Shown here: positions 55,438 to 64,000 of the stretch, piece by piece
How positions within the stretch are numbered: the first letter of the stretch is position 1
How the letters are laid out: each line of letters opens with the position of its first letter
Assembly: GCA_963585895.1 (NCBI GenBank)
Contig: OY757904.1
Location: 507,571-571,570 of the forward strand
Origin: Sepioteuthis lessoniana
Lineage: Eukaryota > Mollusca > Cephalopoda > Myopsida > Loliginidae
Direction of reading: 5' to 3'
DNA length: 64,000 nucleotides
The notes under the pieces: generated by a model
The model's database searches: none
What the model was told of the DNA's origin: nothing
The model's input: only the letters and a program-made list of their open reading frames with translations
Program-made: the position numbers and the translations under genes

Positions 55438-56165
55438 TGTTCTGTTTTTGCAAGACTGGTACAGGGCTACTTAAGGCATTGAGTTCTCACTTATCTATTT
55501 TTGTGAATCTGCCATAGAGCATTATATCAAGGCATCGAATCACCTTAGTTTCTCCTCTGTTTTTGTGAGTCTGGCATTATCTCAAGGTATCAATTCATCT
55601 TTGTTTCTCCTCACTTCTCGACTTTCACAAGTCTGGCATAGGGCCATCTCAAGGCACCGAATCATCTTAGTTTCTCCTCACTTCTCTGCTTTCACAAGTC
55701 TGGCATTATCTCAAGACATGGAACCATTTTAGTTTCTCCTTGCTTCTCTACTTTCGTGAGTCTGGTGCAGCTCAGTCTTTTCTCTACTTCTCAACCTCAG
55801 GAAGTTTGATGCAAGGCTACTCCCCATCTAGTAGCCCTTCTGCTGGTCTTCTTCATTCACTGTTCAACCTGAGGCAAAATCTTTCCTGGTTTACATAATT
55901 TTTTCAACACCTCTACAATCCTTGTGCTCACACTGCTTACCTACACATTGCATGCAGATATGCCTCATGTCTAGCATGCCACCCATGCAACTTACACGGC
56001 ACTCCTGCTGAGGAAATACCTGCATTCTGTTTACTTTAGGAAACAGGTGAATATCCTGTTATGCCATCCACGCAACTTATGTTGCATTTCTGCTGTGGCA
56101 TCCATGTCCTGCTTACAGGTACATATCCTGTTATGCCACCAACACAACTTATGCTGCATGTCAAA
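55438..56165. repeat. GC-richer block of degenerate tandem repeats
   Basis: Five or so degenerate units of about 55-70 bp at 55440-55770 contain ATCTCAAGGCACCGAATCAT, TTAGTTTCTCCTCACTTCTC and TTCACAAGTCTGGC. A second type of unit at about 55970-56165 contains CCTGTTATGCCATCCACGC and AACTTATGTTGCAT. The pyrimidine bias and base composition contrast with the surroundings. Origin unknown; possibly the LTR or untranslated region of an unseen element. Confidence 0.65.
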
Positions 56166-56174
56166 GAGATCTTC

Positions 56175-56354
56175 CGTTAAAAATGGTACTTGATACCTCC
56201 TTGCTTAACACTTTGCAATATAAGGTACATATTAAGGGTAAAGTGGAGCAATCCTGGGAAAGGAGTTGTGCCCTCCCCTACACTTTGGTGTAGTAGCTAT
56301 TGAAAAGGGAGCCTTCTGGTTGCCCTCGACTAAAGGGAGACAACTTTACTTTTT

Positions 56355-56400
<46 letters not shown>
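56175..56400 (+). mobile_element. SINE family B, copy 4, 5'-truncated
   Basis: Starts within the body at AAAAATGGTACTTGATACC, continues with ATAAGGTACATATTAAGGGT and ends GACAACTTTACTTTTTACTT, then a (TA)n tract at 56358-56400. The tRNA-like head is missing. Confidence 0.8.
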
Positions 56401-56403
<3 letters not shown>

Positions 56404-56433
56404 TAAAGATTTATAGCATATATTTTATATTTC

Positions 56434-57717
56434 ATCATCATCATCATGTCGCGCCGTCTGCGTGGATATCCCTGACCGTCTCTCGCCATTTCTCCCTATC
56501 ACTCATCGCCTCCGGCAGGTCTTCAGGATTACAACCCGTGTCCTCACATAGCTGCTGTATGTAAGTTCGTGCTGGTCGTCCCACACTTGCACATCCATGA
56601 GTGGGGGTCCACAGGAGTACATCGCTTATGAGCTCGTCCTTGCTTCTCCAGCAGTGTCCCGCGTGTCTGGTTCGTCGAACTTGTATAGTTTTTGTGATGG
56701 GGGGCAAGTGTCCGTATAGTTGGAGTCTCGTGGGGTGTTGTCGCCAGGACTTGTTTAATACTGCTCTCAACATTCTTGTGTAATTTCCGTCCAGCCTCCT
56801 CTCCAGCCGCTTCGTAAGCGTCCATGTGGTGCATCCATATAGCAGTATCGACACAACCGCTGCCTGGAAGAAACTGCGTTTCATTTTATCTGTTAGGTCC
56901 GACTTCCATATGATCGAGAGCCTATCGATAGCTGTCCATGCCTTCGTCAGTCGTGTGTCGATGTCCTTCTCGGTTGATGAGACGCTGCTTCCTAGGTAGG
57001 TGAATTTGTCGACTAGTTTCAGAGAGGCTCCGTCTAGTGTGGCAATGTTGCCTGTTTGGTTGTAACACATATATTCGGTTTTGTTTGCATTGACATGTAG
57101 GCCAATGCCAGCTGCAGCTCGTTCCAGACTATGTAGTAGTGTCTCTGCTTGATTAGGCGTATTCGCTAGTAACGCCAAGTCATCAGCGTAGTCGGCGTCC
57201 GTGATTGTTTTTGCGGGGTACCTTTTGCTTCTTCTCTTAGTCAGCTCAAAGCCATTTTCTCTGATTTTGTCGATCGAAGTCCTAAGCACATAGTCTAGAC
57301 AGATGATAAAGAGGTACGGGGCTAGTGTGTCTCCTTGTAGTACTCCTGCAACAATGTCGAAGTATTCCGTGTCTCCATCTGGTGAACGTACTTTTACTTT
57401 GGTGTTTCTGTAGAGAATCATTATCGCTGCTACGGTTTCTTTTGGTAGGCCGTAAGCTAGTAGGATTTGCTCCATCTTCCCTCTGTGTATGGAATCGAAG
57501 GCCTTGGTAAAGTCGACAAATAGTAATGTCGCCTGTAAGTTTTTTGCCCGAACGCCTTCCAGGATTCTACGGATGGTCAGTATTTGTGAGGTTGTGGATC
57601 TATTTCTCCGGAAGCCATTTTGGTTTTTCCTAAGGATGTTTTCCATTTTGGGTTCTATGCGGTTTCGTAGTAGGGCATTGTAGATTTTGGCTGCTATGGA
57701 TGTAAGTGTTATATTTT
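56434..57717 (-). mobile_element. RTE-type LINE, 5'-truncated
   Basis: The 3' end is an ATGATGATGATG run (plus-strand CATCATCATCATG at 56434-56446), as in the copy at 30.28 kb. Coding sequence runs back to 57717, where NITLTSIAAKIYNALL in the reading frame is cut off, so the endonuclease and the start of the RT are missing. RTE-type LINEs commonly end in short simple repeats. Flanked by SINE-B and a TA tract on the 3' side. Confidence 0.85.
56444..57646 (-). CDS. Reverse transcriptase, RTE-type LINE, intact 400-codon partial ORF
   Basis: Open without a stop for 400 codons from the ATG at 57646, and the frame extends at least 20 codons further upstream, so this ATG is internal. Blocks: NQNGFRRNRST (8-18), FVDFTKAFDSI (43-53, first catalytic Asp), GVLQGDTLAPYLF (101-113), DADYADDLALL (150-160, YADD catalytic pair), LHVNANKTEYMCYN, FTYLGSSVS, then the C-terminal region with LNKSWRQHPT, RRTRHAGHCWRS and a GRPARTYIQQL segment near the end. 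It would copy its own RNA at a nicked target. The endonuclease is missing, so the copy is not autonomous. The frame is well kept compared with the 30.3-kb copy, suggesting a young insertion. Confidence 0.9.
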   Translation of the reverse strand: MENILRKNQNGFRRNRSTTSQILTIRRILEGVRAKNLQATLLFVDFTKAFDSIHRGKMEQILLAYGLPKETVAAIMILYRNTKVKVRSPDGDTEYFDIVAGVLQGDTLAPYLFIICLDYVLRTSIDKIRENGFELTKRRSKRYPAKTITDADYADDLALLANTPNQAETLLHSLERAAAGIGLHVNANKTEYMCYNQTGNIATLDGASLKLVDKFTYLGSSVSSTEKDIDTRLTKAWTAIDRLSIIWKSDLTDKMKRSFFQAAVVSILLYGCTTWTLTKRLERRLDGNYTRMLRAVLNKSWRQHPTRLQLYGHLPPITKTIQVRRTRHAGHCWRSKDELISDVLLWTPTHGCASVGRPARTYIQQLCEDTGCNPEDLPEAMSDREKWRETVRDIHADGAT

Positions 57718-57719
57718 AT

Positions 57720-58284
57720 ATTTAAGCTCATATATTTTCTAGTTAATTTTTTTATAATATAATCCTATTACAATATTGATGCTGAATAAAATTTTAGAGA
57801 AGAAGATTTTATATCACTTGTCTCAATTTTTCTTCTAGTGTATCAAAGTAAAGTTTGGTTTGTTTAGTATTCTAAGAATGAAACCATCTTGAATTCCTTA
57901 ATTTCTCTTTCTTACAAACCATTCAATTAAGACAAATAAGATTTGCTGGGCACTGCTGGAGTAGAAACAACGAAACTCATAACTGATATTCTCTTATTGA
58001 CTTTTACTCATGGATGCCCCAGTGTTGGCTGAACAGCAAAAACTTACACTCATCAGCTCTGAGCAAACACTAGTTACTGTCTAGAGGACTCGCTAGGAGT
58101 GATGGATAATAGGGTGAGATATCAAGAGAGAGTCAAAAAAATCTCTATGTAAAGTGTCTATAAAGATGAAAAACTTGATGTATAAATGTCAAGTTATTGT
58201 GATCAATATCTTTTAAATAAAAATGAAAACTGCATCATAACATTTTGGTTTGTATTGAAACTACACATTACAAGTGAGGAGAAC
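57720..58284. other. Unrecognised AT-rich spacer
   Basis: No repeats or domains recognised. Confidence 0.4.
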
Positions 58285-58361
58285 ATCTATTTATTGTTTA
58301 TTTTTCAAGTTGAACAATGAGTTCTTCATTGTTCAACTTGAAAAATAAACAATAAATAGAT
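58285..58361. repeat. Perfect 36-bp inverted repeat with 5-nt loop
   Basis: The left arm 58285-58320 (ATCTATTTATTGTTTATTTT then TCAAGTTGAACAATGA) is inverted without a mismatch at 58326-58361. The loop is GTTCT. Confidence 0.95.
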
Positions 58362-58514
58362 TGAGAGAAAGAGAATTTTGGCTGTTAATATCAAGAATTT
58401 AAATTTTCTCTCATAATCAAGAAGTGCAATTTGAATTCCTGAAAAATGAACAAAGAATTGATTTTTGCAATGATTATAGCCAAATTGTACAATAAAGTAT
58501 AGTTTTAACCCATT

Positions 58515-58521
<7 letters not shown>

Positions 58522-58553
<32 letters not shown>
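58522..58553. repeat. (TA)n microsatellite
   Basis: TA tract of about 16 units. Confidence 0.85.
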
Positions 58554-58556
<3 letters not shown>

Positions 58557-58559
58557 GAA

Positions 58560-60860
58560 AAAACTGGAAATAAAATCAACAGTATGAAAATGTACAGAGA
58601 TTAAAACAACATAAGGTCTTCAAAGGATAATATAATTTATAAAATTATTTGCCAACATTAGACATTTTAGTTTTTAGACATTCATTAGGATGTGTGAGTT
58701 ATTAAATGAAACAAAAAGATGATAAAGTTTTAAAACATTCTATTTTTGTTATTTCAAATTTGTGTGATTTGTTTTATTTTAGGAATTTTTGTTTACATCA
58801 AAAATATTATTTTATAAAATCTAATCCTAAACTCATAAGTGATTCAAGACATTATCATAATTTTATTTTCCTGTAGATTTTTTTTCAAATATGAAAGAAA
58901 TTTAAAATCAGCTCTTAATTGTCGGCTGAGTTACAGTGATAAAAAATGTATTCATCTAATTAAATTTTGTTGTAATAGTGAAGTTGTAATAAGGCAAGCT
59001 GGTGCACTAAGAACTAATCTTTTAATTTGGTTCACCTGCTGACCAATATAATAAAAGTATATATGTGTGGGTAAATTTTACTTAGCTTAGTCAATCTAGT
59101 GTAACAAATAACTAAAACAAAAGTGGGTAATTACAATAGTATCAATAAATAGATTATTAGTGCTGTTGATTTTTCTTTTTTCTTTCTGAAAATCAAAAAG
59201 GTATACTAGAGTTTCTATGGGTCTAACTAGTTAATAATTGTTATTTCATTTTTTTTTTTTTCAGTCAGTCTGCTTTATGGAATATTTGAAGGTAATTAAT
59301 TATGCAAAAAATAAAATGAACAGCAGTTTCAGAAATTCTATTTGTTTTTGTTTTTTTTAATTTTGCAAATTCTAACATTCCTTTTTCCTCATTGTCTCTC
59401 TACCAATGTTGCCATGTTCCTAATTCTTGGATTCATCTAAATGAGTTGGTGTCATATAATTTCCTCTTTGATCTGTATGCTTGTTTTTGAAATTAAATTG
59501 TCATGATATAATCCATGTCAGACACTTGCAGTTCTCAATCTTCCTCTTCACTGAGTGAGTGCATTGTACCAAACAATGAGTATTATTACCCTCGTCATTG
59601 ATTGTTATATGGAAGAATGAGTAGGATAGATGAAACAGAATTGCACTTCAGTCTGTAAAGGGAACATTTGCTTTTAAGCTTGTCCCACTTCCTGAAATTA
59701 AAACCAGAGTGATTTCTGTTTGAATAACATGCTGTAATGCAGAAACTATTTGTTTCTCACCGAATATGGAATGCAGAATTGTAAAATTTAATTTTTTTAT
59801 TGTTTTATATTTGGATAGTTCAATTTATTGATTATAATACAAACTTTCTGATGTTTTTGTTATGCATTCTTGTGTTTTTCAATTCTAAAACTCTCATTTT
59901 TGACTACTTATTTCTTTATCAGTTGAAAATATATTTGATTTGCATACTTGTAAAATAAATACCAAAACTTATAATTTAAAAACCATATACTCAGTTGTCA
60001 ATATCAAAATATCTTGCTGTGATTAAGAATTTATACTTGTTGGTTTATAAGATATAAAAAAGGTGTAATCTTTTACAAATCATTTCATTGTGATTATCTT
60101 ATCTTTTACTGGAAATTATAAAGGGTTTGGTGATATTCAATATAAAATGCTTAATAATTTTCTCAAAAACCAACTCAAGAGCATTGTAGCCAAAGTAAAC
60201 TTGATAAAATGATTTAAATATGAAACAATAAATGATAGGTTGTATTGTACATAGATATTTTTGAAAAGAATGATTCACTTGAATGTGAAGATAAGCAATG
60301 AATAAAGAAATGATAGGAAAACTCAAGTGAATGACTGCTATTTATTCAATGTTCTTAATTAGATATCTTACAATATGAAAGCAAATTAATGTAACCATTT
60401 GTATTTATTTTCCGCTCTTTTATTAAATAACAAATAGAAAATAATAATTTACCTAGCAATTGTACTATAAACTTAGTTGTGATAGTATTTTTTATAATCT
60501 CTGTATAAAAACTCTATAAGTAGTTTATTATTTAAATCAATGAATTGATATGTGACAGCTGGAAGTATTCATGGAGGTAACAGTTGTATGTCATTTATAA
60601 AAATGATTACACATCTTTATTTGGAGATGTTTAAAAATCTGTGTTGTTCAAATTGATAGATTATGGACAGAAACAAAAATTCAAATGTAGTGTAAAAGTA
60701 TGGAAATTTTTTTTATAGATTATAACAAGCAAATTATTAATCAATGTTTAAAATATTACATGTTTAAAATCCGTTGTCTGGTGATAATAGAATCTATAAT
60801 ATCTTAAGTAGAATGAATCTGAAAAAACTGCCAAAATTCTAAGTCTGTCTGCCATATAAA

Positions 60861-60923
<63 letters not shown>

Positions 60924-61512
60924 GTAAAGTTCAAAATGGAAGCATCAAAGGGAAAAGTCAAATGTCTCCTGTTCACTTAAAAATATAATATTTTAATCTT
61001 AAAAATATGTATTAAATTCAATAAATCATGATAAGAACTAGTAAAATGACATAATTTTCTTTTTTTAAAGTCATTTTCTTTTTGGTTAAGAATTTTCAGC
61101 ACCCTTTTTAAATTAAGGAAATGAGGTGCAATTTGTTGTCATTGTTCAAGTGAACTAATCATTTTCTTGATATCTTCAATTACTTCTGGATTGTCTCCTT
61201 TATTTTTTATCTTGACAGTTTTGTAAAAATAAATGACGATGTTGATCAATTTTCATTTATCGCATATTAAATAACTGCTCCTCATTGATTGGTTTATTGA
61301 TTTGGCCTCAACATTTTTTTTTCATTCTAAGTTCCATGATGATACATGCACATAAAGGGCTACCTAATATTTGAGAGAATTTGAATAGGTCAAAGTAGTA
61401 TAGAATTATCAGATTATTCTTTTTGAATAGTATCCTAACATTTAGTTTTCTTTCAAATATGATTCCAAAATATTTTTCCACAATCAGATTCCTGAAATTT
61501 TTCAGTAGCACC

Positions 61513-61549
<37 letters not shown>

Positions 61550-61571
61550 CACACACACACACACACACACA

Positions 61572-61618
<47 letters not shown>

Positions 61619-62195
61619 CTATTCTATTTTTTTACATTTTTTAAGTGTGTATATTATTTTTATTTTCTATTTTTGTATGCAATGGTTGTAAAATAGTGTA
61701 ATAATGTGATATAAAAAATGAAAGAAGATAAAACCATTTATGTATAAATTATAATATTGCTTATAATATATAATGATGTTTTAATGATGAGAATATACTG
61801 TTACCATTTTAGGTTTTGTCATTTCTGCTCTTCTGAGAAACATTTGTAAATTTAAGCAGGTTTTTTTCATGTATTTGTAAAGAAAGCAAAAAAAAATCAC
61901 AATTGCTTCAGTAGTTAACTATAATAAATTCAATACAAGACTCCAGTCAGCTCCTGAGAGAGATTCCTACCACCTTTTTATTAACAAATAACAATGTGAT
62001 GAAACCAGTACTTCTGTTTTCCTTACACAACAGTAGAACTGGTTCTTCTGGTTTCTTTAAATTCAAGAACCAAACTGCAACACATAACATGACATGTTTT
62101 TGTCATTTTTGGTCATCCAGACTTTAGCTGTTCTATAAAAATGGATAAAGATAGCTAACAATATATATGTTTTGTGTATTAAAAACCTAAGGACA
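58560..62195. other. AT-rich stretch with microsatellites, no gene seen
   Basis: Contains an (AAT)n tract at about 60863-60912 and a compound (GT)n-(AC)n-(TA)n tract at 61517-61617. Open frames are short and without recognisable domains. Confidence 0.5.
61515..61617. repeat. Compound GT/AC/TA microsatellite, self-complementary
   Basis: (GT)n at 61517-61545, then TATAC, then (AC)n at 61548-61570, then ATCTA and (TA)n to 61617. The GT and AC blocks are inverse complements and can fold into one long hairpin. Confidence 0.9.
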
Positions 62196-62204
62196 CTTGG
62201 TCTG

Positions 62205-62665
62205 TTGGCCAGGGGCTGTAGAGTACACTGACTGTACCTCTGCAGAGGGGTCCCCCCCCCAACAAGTGTCCTGGATATGACACTAAACAATCTGATGGTG
62301 AAGTTCCAGTAATGCTGGAGCTTTGGGGAACGTGGAGTACTTCCAGGTTCTCTCTGGCTTGGAGTGGTAACGCCTGATCTATGGGTCAAATAGAACTGAA
62401 CTATGTACTTAGGTTATACTGAATTACTTGAAATAGAACTGGTTTGACATTTGATTGTGTATTTATGTTAAATTGAATTGTTTGAATTAGAACTGTTTGA
62501 CTAAACTGAATCGCTTGAAATAGAAATATTTTTGACTAACTGTGTACTCATGCTAAACTAAATTGTTTGAAATGGAACTGATTATTTGTATAAAAATAGA
62601 TTTGGCATTAAGTTACCTACAAAGGTTTATATGCCATAAAACCAAACAACCAAACAACCAACCTA
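62205..62665 (+). mobile_element. SINE-A element, copy 4
   Basis: Blocks in order: GGCTGTAGAGTACACTGACTG, CTCTGCAGAGGGG, CAAGTGTCCTGGATATGACA, CCAGTAATGCTGGAGCTTTG, GATCTATGGGTCAAATAGAA, several CTGAATTGTTTGAA-type subunits, ATTTGGCATTAAGTTACC, then a tail of CAAACAAC units. The head carries a run of ten C at 62251-62260. Confidence 0.8.
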
Positions 62666-62971
62666 AGGACACTGACTTTTAGCTAAAATCCTGGAGATTC
62701 CAGGTGGTGTTATAGTCATCAGCAGAGAAAATTGTATTTGTAAACTGAGTTTCTATTTCCGCTGTGGCTGTTAATGTTTGATCAAGACATTTTTGGAAAG
62801 GCATCAATCCAATTCTCCTTGCACTCCATCCAAACACCAAATGTCTTGATAAAAAAGCAAAGATCACACAATTTCATACCATAATGTTTGATAGATAACA
62901 GTAAATCAAGGATGGATTTTTTTGTCTTATAAATCCTTATCTGGTCTTCTAGAGTTGGGTCCATACCGAAT

Positions 62972-63542
62972 TTTTGTACTTGTCTTTAATTGGAATAATT
63001 TTGAGATGAGGCTTCGTAATCTGAGAATTAATTTTTATTTATTGCGGACTTTTTGTCCTCATCTTGGTAGTTTTTATGCTGTTTCTTCTTTCACTATGTT
63101 TCGGCCAAATTTCACCTCTGGCCTTCTTCAGGTGATTTACCATGACCTCAACGCATCCTTGATCGCCCTTCGGGGCCCATGGCGCAGCGGATAAAGGCGT
63201 TGAGTCTCTACGGTTCCAGGTAAGCATTGTCAGAAGATAGCGGTTTCAAATCCTACCCAAGCCGGCTAGAGGTTTACTTGGTCAAAAACGTGGTGCAATA
63301 GACAACAACTATGGAAGGCAGTAATTACTGGGGATACGGTTACAAGACTCAGCATTCCTATCCGAGGTCGCGGTAAATCACCTGAAGAAGGCCAGAGGTG
63401 AAATTTGGCCGAAACGTAGTGAAAGAAGAAACAGCACAAAAACTACCAAGATGAGGACAAAAAGTCTGCAATAAATAAAAATTAATTCTCAGATTACGAA
63501 GCCTCATCTCAAAATGATTCCAATTAAAGACAAGTATAATAA
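62972..63542. mobile_element. Large inverted repeat around a tRNA-like core
   Basis: The left arm (about 62976-63160) and right arm (about 63362-63538) are inverse copies of about 178 bp with few mismatches. Landmarks read inwards from the right end: CAAGTATAATAA at the outer side, GCCTCATCTCAAAATGATTC, CCAAGATGAGGACAAAAAGT, GAAAGAAGAAACAGCACA and AAATCACCTGAAGAAGGCCA at the inner side. The roughly 200-bp core (63161-63361) begins with a tRNA-like head at 63175. The outer arms carry no ORF of interest. Arm sequence resembles Penelope-type terminal repeats (compare 52.3 kb). Confidence 0.85.
63175..63275 (+). mobile_element. tRNA-like SINE head within the inverted repeat
   Basis: GGCCCATGGCGCAGCGGATA carries a box A (TGGCGCAGCGG), and GCGGTTTCAAATCC about 55 bp later carries a box B with one extra T. 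The intervening segment is longer than a normal variable region, as in Ser/Leu-type tRNAs. It is followed by CAAGCCGGCTAGAGG. It reads outward from no known gene; a SINE or tRNA-derived element inside the foldback is the likely interpretation. Confidence 0.55.
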
Positions 63543-63544
63543 TT

Positions 63545-64000
63545 TTCTGTCCAGCCATTAAATTGTTGTACCTCTCATTAATCCTGACTGAAACCATTCA
63601 GTTTAACTGACATTCTTAATCTTTAACATAGATAGTATTTCTAAATATGAAGTTATTTCTGTTTTGTTTTTTTTTTCAATTTTTTTATTCACCTTTGTAT
63701 ATCCCATTGTATCTCAAAATTTAAAGCACTTATCTGTGATTTGGGGCATTTCTGAAAATCATATTGAATGCTTTAAATCTCTGGAGATGTTTAAAAAATA
63801 TTGATTCTTTAATTCAGGTTTTTTTAAATCTTATTTTGAGTTTATTTTTAGCCTTTTATATTACTCATTACTTTTATGCACTTGTAAAATCTGTAACTTT
63901 ATGATTGTATGAATATCTACACATGGAAACAAATATTTTTTGCAAAGTAGATATTTTTGTAATGTTTTTGATAATTTCTCCTGTAATATAGAGTACTACT
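63545..64000. other. Unrecognised AT-rich end of window
   Basis: Nothing recognised. Confidence 0.4.

Overview
This is AT-rich animal DNA, and I found no convincing host protein-coding gene, rRNA or ordinary tRNA gene in it. Everything recognisable is a transposable element, a fossil of one, or a tandem repeat. Long TA, GT/CA and AAT microsatellites, Penelope-like and RTE-like retroelements, many Tc1/mariner copies and abundant tRNA-derived SINEs suggest an invertebrate. A cephalopod mollusc (octopus-like) is my best guess; I cannot confirm it without a database. The window is probably intergenic or deep intron.

Layout. 1-9.8 kb: microsatellites, a tRNA-SINE (SINE-B, about 5.0-5.25 kb), a mariner remnant (6.3-6.6 kb) and a small foldback (7.9 kb). 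9.87-13.84 kb: a 145-bp tRNA-like unit, three tandem copies on the minus strand, then 18 tandem copies on the plus strand with a 728-bp higher-order repeat; SINE-B lies between the two blocks. 15.01-18.49 kb: a 3.5-kb DNA transposon with terminal inverted repeats and a spliced but decayed transposase of a family I cannot name. 18.7-20.35 kb: the 3' half of an I/Jockey-like LINE with RNase H; its 3' end resembles the tail of a SINE family (SINE-A) present at 25.4, 32.0, 36.4 and 62.2 kb. 30.28-31.13 and 56.43-57.72 kb: 5'-truncated RTE-type LINEs, the second with an intact 400-codon reverse transcriptase ORF; an older fragment lies at 36.15 kb. 38.4-40.1 kb: a mariner fragment and a GC-richer tandem-repeat block that may be LTR-derived.

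45.3-50.2 kb: a Penelope-like element abuts a 3.7-kb Tc1-like element. Between the left inverted repeat and the transposase start of that Tc1 element lie about 54 copies of a 43-bp repeat, many of which carry a three-unit heat-shock-element consensus. 51.3-52.4 kb: a second Penelope-like remnant with inverted arms. 52.87-54.13 kb: a mariner of normal length whose third catalytic Asp is Asn. 54.23-54.43 kb: a MITE-like element. 54.6 kb: a hammerhead-ribozyme-like sequence. 62.97-63.54 kb: a large inverted repeat around a tRNA-like core.

The parts do not form a pathway. The sequence records successive insertions and repeat expansions. The strongest candidates for undescribed biology are the HSE-bearing minisatellite in the 5' region of the Tc1 transposase, the tRNA-SINE satellite with higher-order structure, and the intron-containing DNA transposon at 15-18.5 kb.
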